A DNA stretch of 64,000 bases from Leisingera sp. ANG-Vp. GTDB lineage: Bacteria > Pseudomonadota > Alphaproteobacteria > Rhodobacterales > Rhodobacteraceae. The translations under genes were made by a program, and so were the position numbers. The notes beneath the pieces were generated by a model. It saw only the letters and a list, made by a program, of their open reading frames with translations, did not search any database and was not told the origin of the DNA. Shown here piece after piece: positions 63,532 to 64,000 of the stretch (position 1 is its first letter; each line of letters opens with the position of its first letter). The stretch covers positions 1 to 64,000 of the forward strand of contig NZ_JWLD01000027.1 of assembly GCF_000813725.1 (NCBI RefSeq), read 5' to 3'.

Positions 63532-64000
63532 CTAGGACCCGGTCTCTCTGGGGATGTGTTGGTGTGCCCACTGACGTTTGAAGACACCGCGTTGCTTGAT
63601 TGCATCGAGCGTATTCAAGTGTTCTGTTGCCCATGAGCAGATGGTCTGTTGCCCCAATTGTTTGGAGACCTCGACCAAGGCTTCAGCCGCGGAAATAGCT
63701 TGTGGGTCCAGCGAAAGCGCAGCAAGATACGCATCGCCCGCCTGGTGCAGATCATCCAGCGCTTCCAAACATTGCCCGATCATGAACCACGCAATCTCGC
63801 GCCCCGGAGGTGCCAGCTCCGCTGCGTGCCGATAGGCTTTCAATGCTTGCTCGAATTCGTCGCGCTCAATGTGAACCTCGCCCAGCTGAAGCCAAACACG
63901 AGAGTCATTGGGGGAAATCCGGGTCAAGCGCTGAATCCGTGACAAAGCAAGCTCGGTATCTCCGTTCCAAAGTGCTTCCTTGGTTCGACTCTCAATAACA
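63532..64000 (-). CDS. TPR repeat protein, 3' part only
   Basis: The frame is open through the window edge, so the N-terminus is missing; about 156 residues are visible. They form tetratricopeptide repeats, for example NDSRVWLQLGEVHIERDEFEQALKAYRHAAELAPPG, then IAWFMIGQCLEALDDLHQAGDAYLAALSLDPQAISAAEALVEVSKQLG. It ends 28 bp before the YcaO start and is probably the preceding gene in the same operon. It may recruit a peptide or protein substrate, by analogy with TPR proteins near other modification enzymes. Confidence 0.75.
   Translation of the reverse strand, partial: VIESRTKEALWNGDTELALSRIQRLTRISPNDSRVWLQLGEVHIERDEFEQALKAYRHAAELAPPGREIAWFMIGQCLEALDDLHQAGDAYLAALSLDPQAISAAEALVEVSKQLGQQTICSWATEHLNTLDAIKQRGVFKRQWAHQHIPRETGS

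Overview
The window is about 64 kb of GC-rich DNA from an alphaproteobacterium, most likely a marine Rhodobacteraceae of the Roseobacter group. This rests on gene content rather than any rRNA: a four-gene Aap/Bzt-type amino acid ABC transporter, a TRAP dicarboxylate-type transporter, a ProU-type quaternary amine transporter, choline uptake genes with BetI, a dimethylglycine/sarcosine dehydrogenase-like flavoprotein and many LysR, RpiR and GntR regulators. It looks chromosomal. The only RNA gene I can support is one tRNA-Arg(ACG). I see no rRNA, CRISPR array, complete insertion sequence or prophage.

Layout. 1-5.0 kb: the aapJQMP operon on the minus strand with a divergent GntR regulator. 5.3-10.2 kb: a TRAP transporter (SBP, small and large permease) followed by an RpiR regulator and a nitrilase-superfamily hydrolase. 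10.4-18.8 kb: a second RpiR regulator divergent from a fused FAD/GcvT dehydrogenase, then a GlxA/AraC regulator and a ProX-ProW-ProV transporter whose permease is a double-domain protein. 19.0-23.8 kb: a complete TorR/TorS/TorT trimethylamine N-oxide sensing system without torCAD. Two TorR-box-like sites lie in the gap between proX and torR, which suggests that the transporter may carry TMAO or be controlled by it.

23.9-33.6 kb: tRNA-Arg, a 225-bp repeat, a large secreted SGNH hydrolase, a tyrosine recombinase and a five-gene oxidoreductase cluster (CmcJ/NvfI-like, luciferase-like, SDR, crotonase, zinc-independent ADH) divergent from a LysR gene. It reads as an acquired island. 33.9-43.6 kb: a small-molecule cluster with an EamA exporter and TetR regulator, an SDR, an unknown 140-residue protein, an ornithine cyclodeaminase homologue, two PhzF paralogues, a GST, a beta-carbonic anhydrase-like protein and two LysR genes. 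43.8-46.0 kb: MsrB, a DUF4331 protein and cytochrome P460.

46.6-54.4 kb: envelope and exopolysaccharide genes, including a 1,140-residue fusion of GH18-like, NodB deacetylase and GT2 synthase domains translationally coupled to a Tat-exported DUF3131 protein. 55.5-60.0 kb: betI divergent from choX-(alpha/beta hydrolase)-choW-choV, with two BetI-type palindromes between them. 61.0-64.0 kb: a TfuA-YcaO pair plus the 3' part of a TPR gene, a signature of thioamide or azoline peptide modification, running off the window end. The second, inverted copy of the 225-bp repeat sits just outside it. The two copies bracket about 36 kb of mostly accessory DNA.
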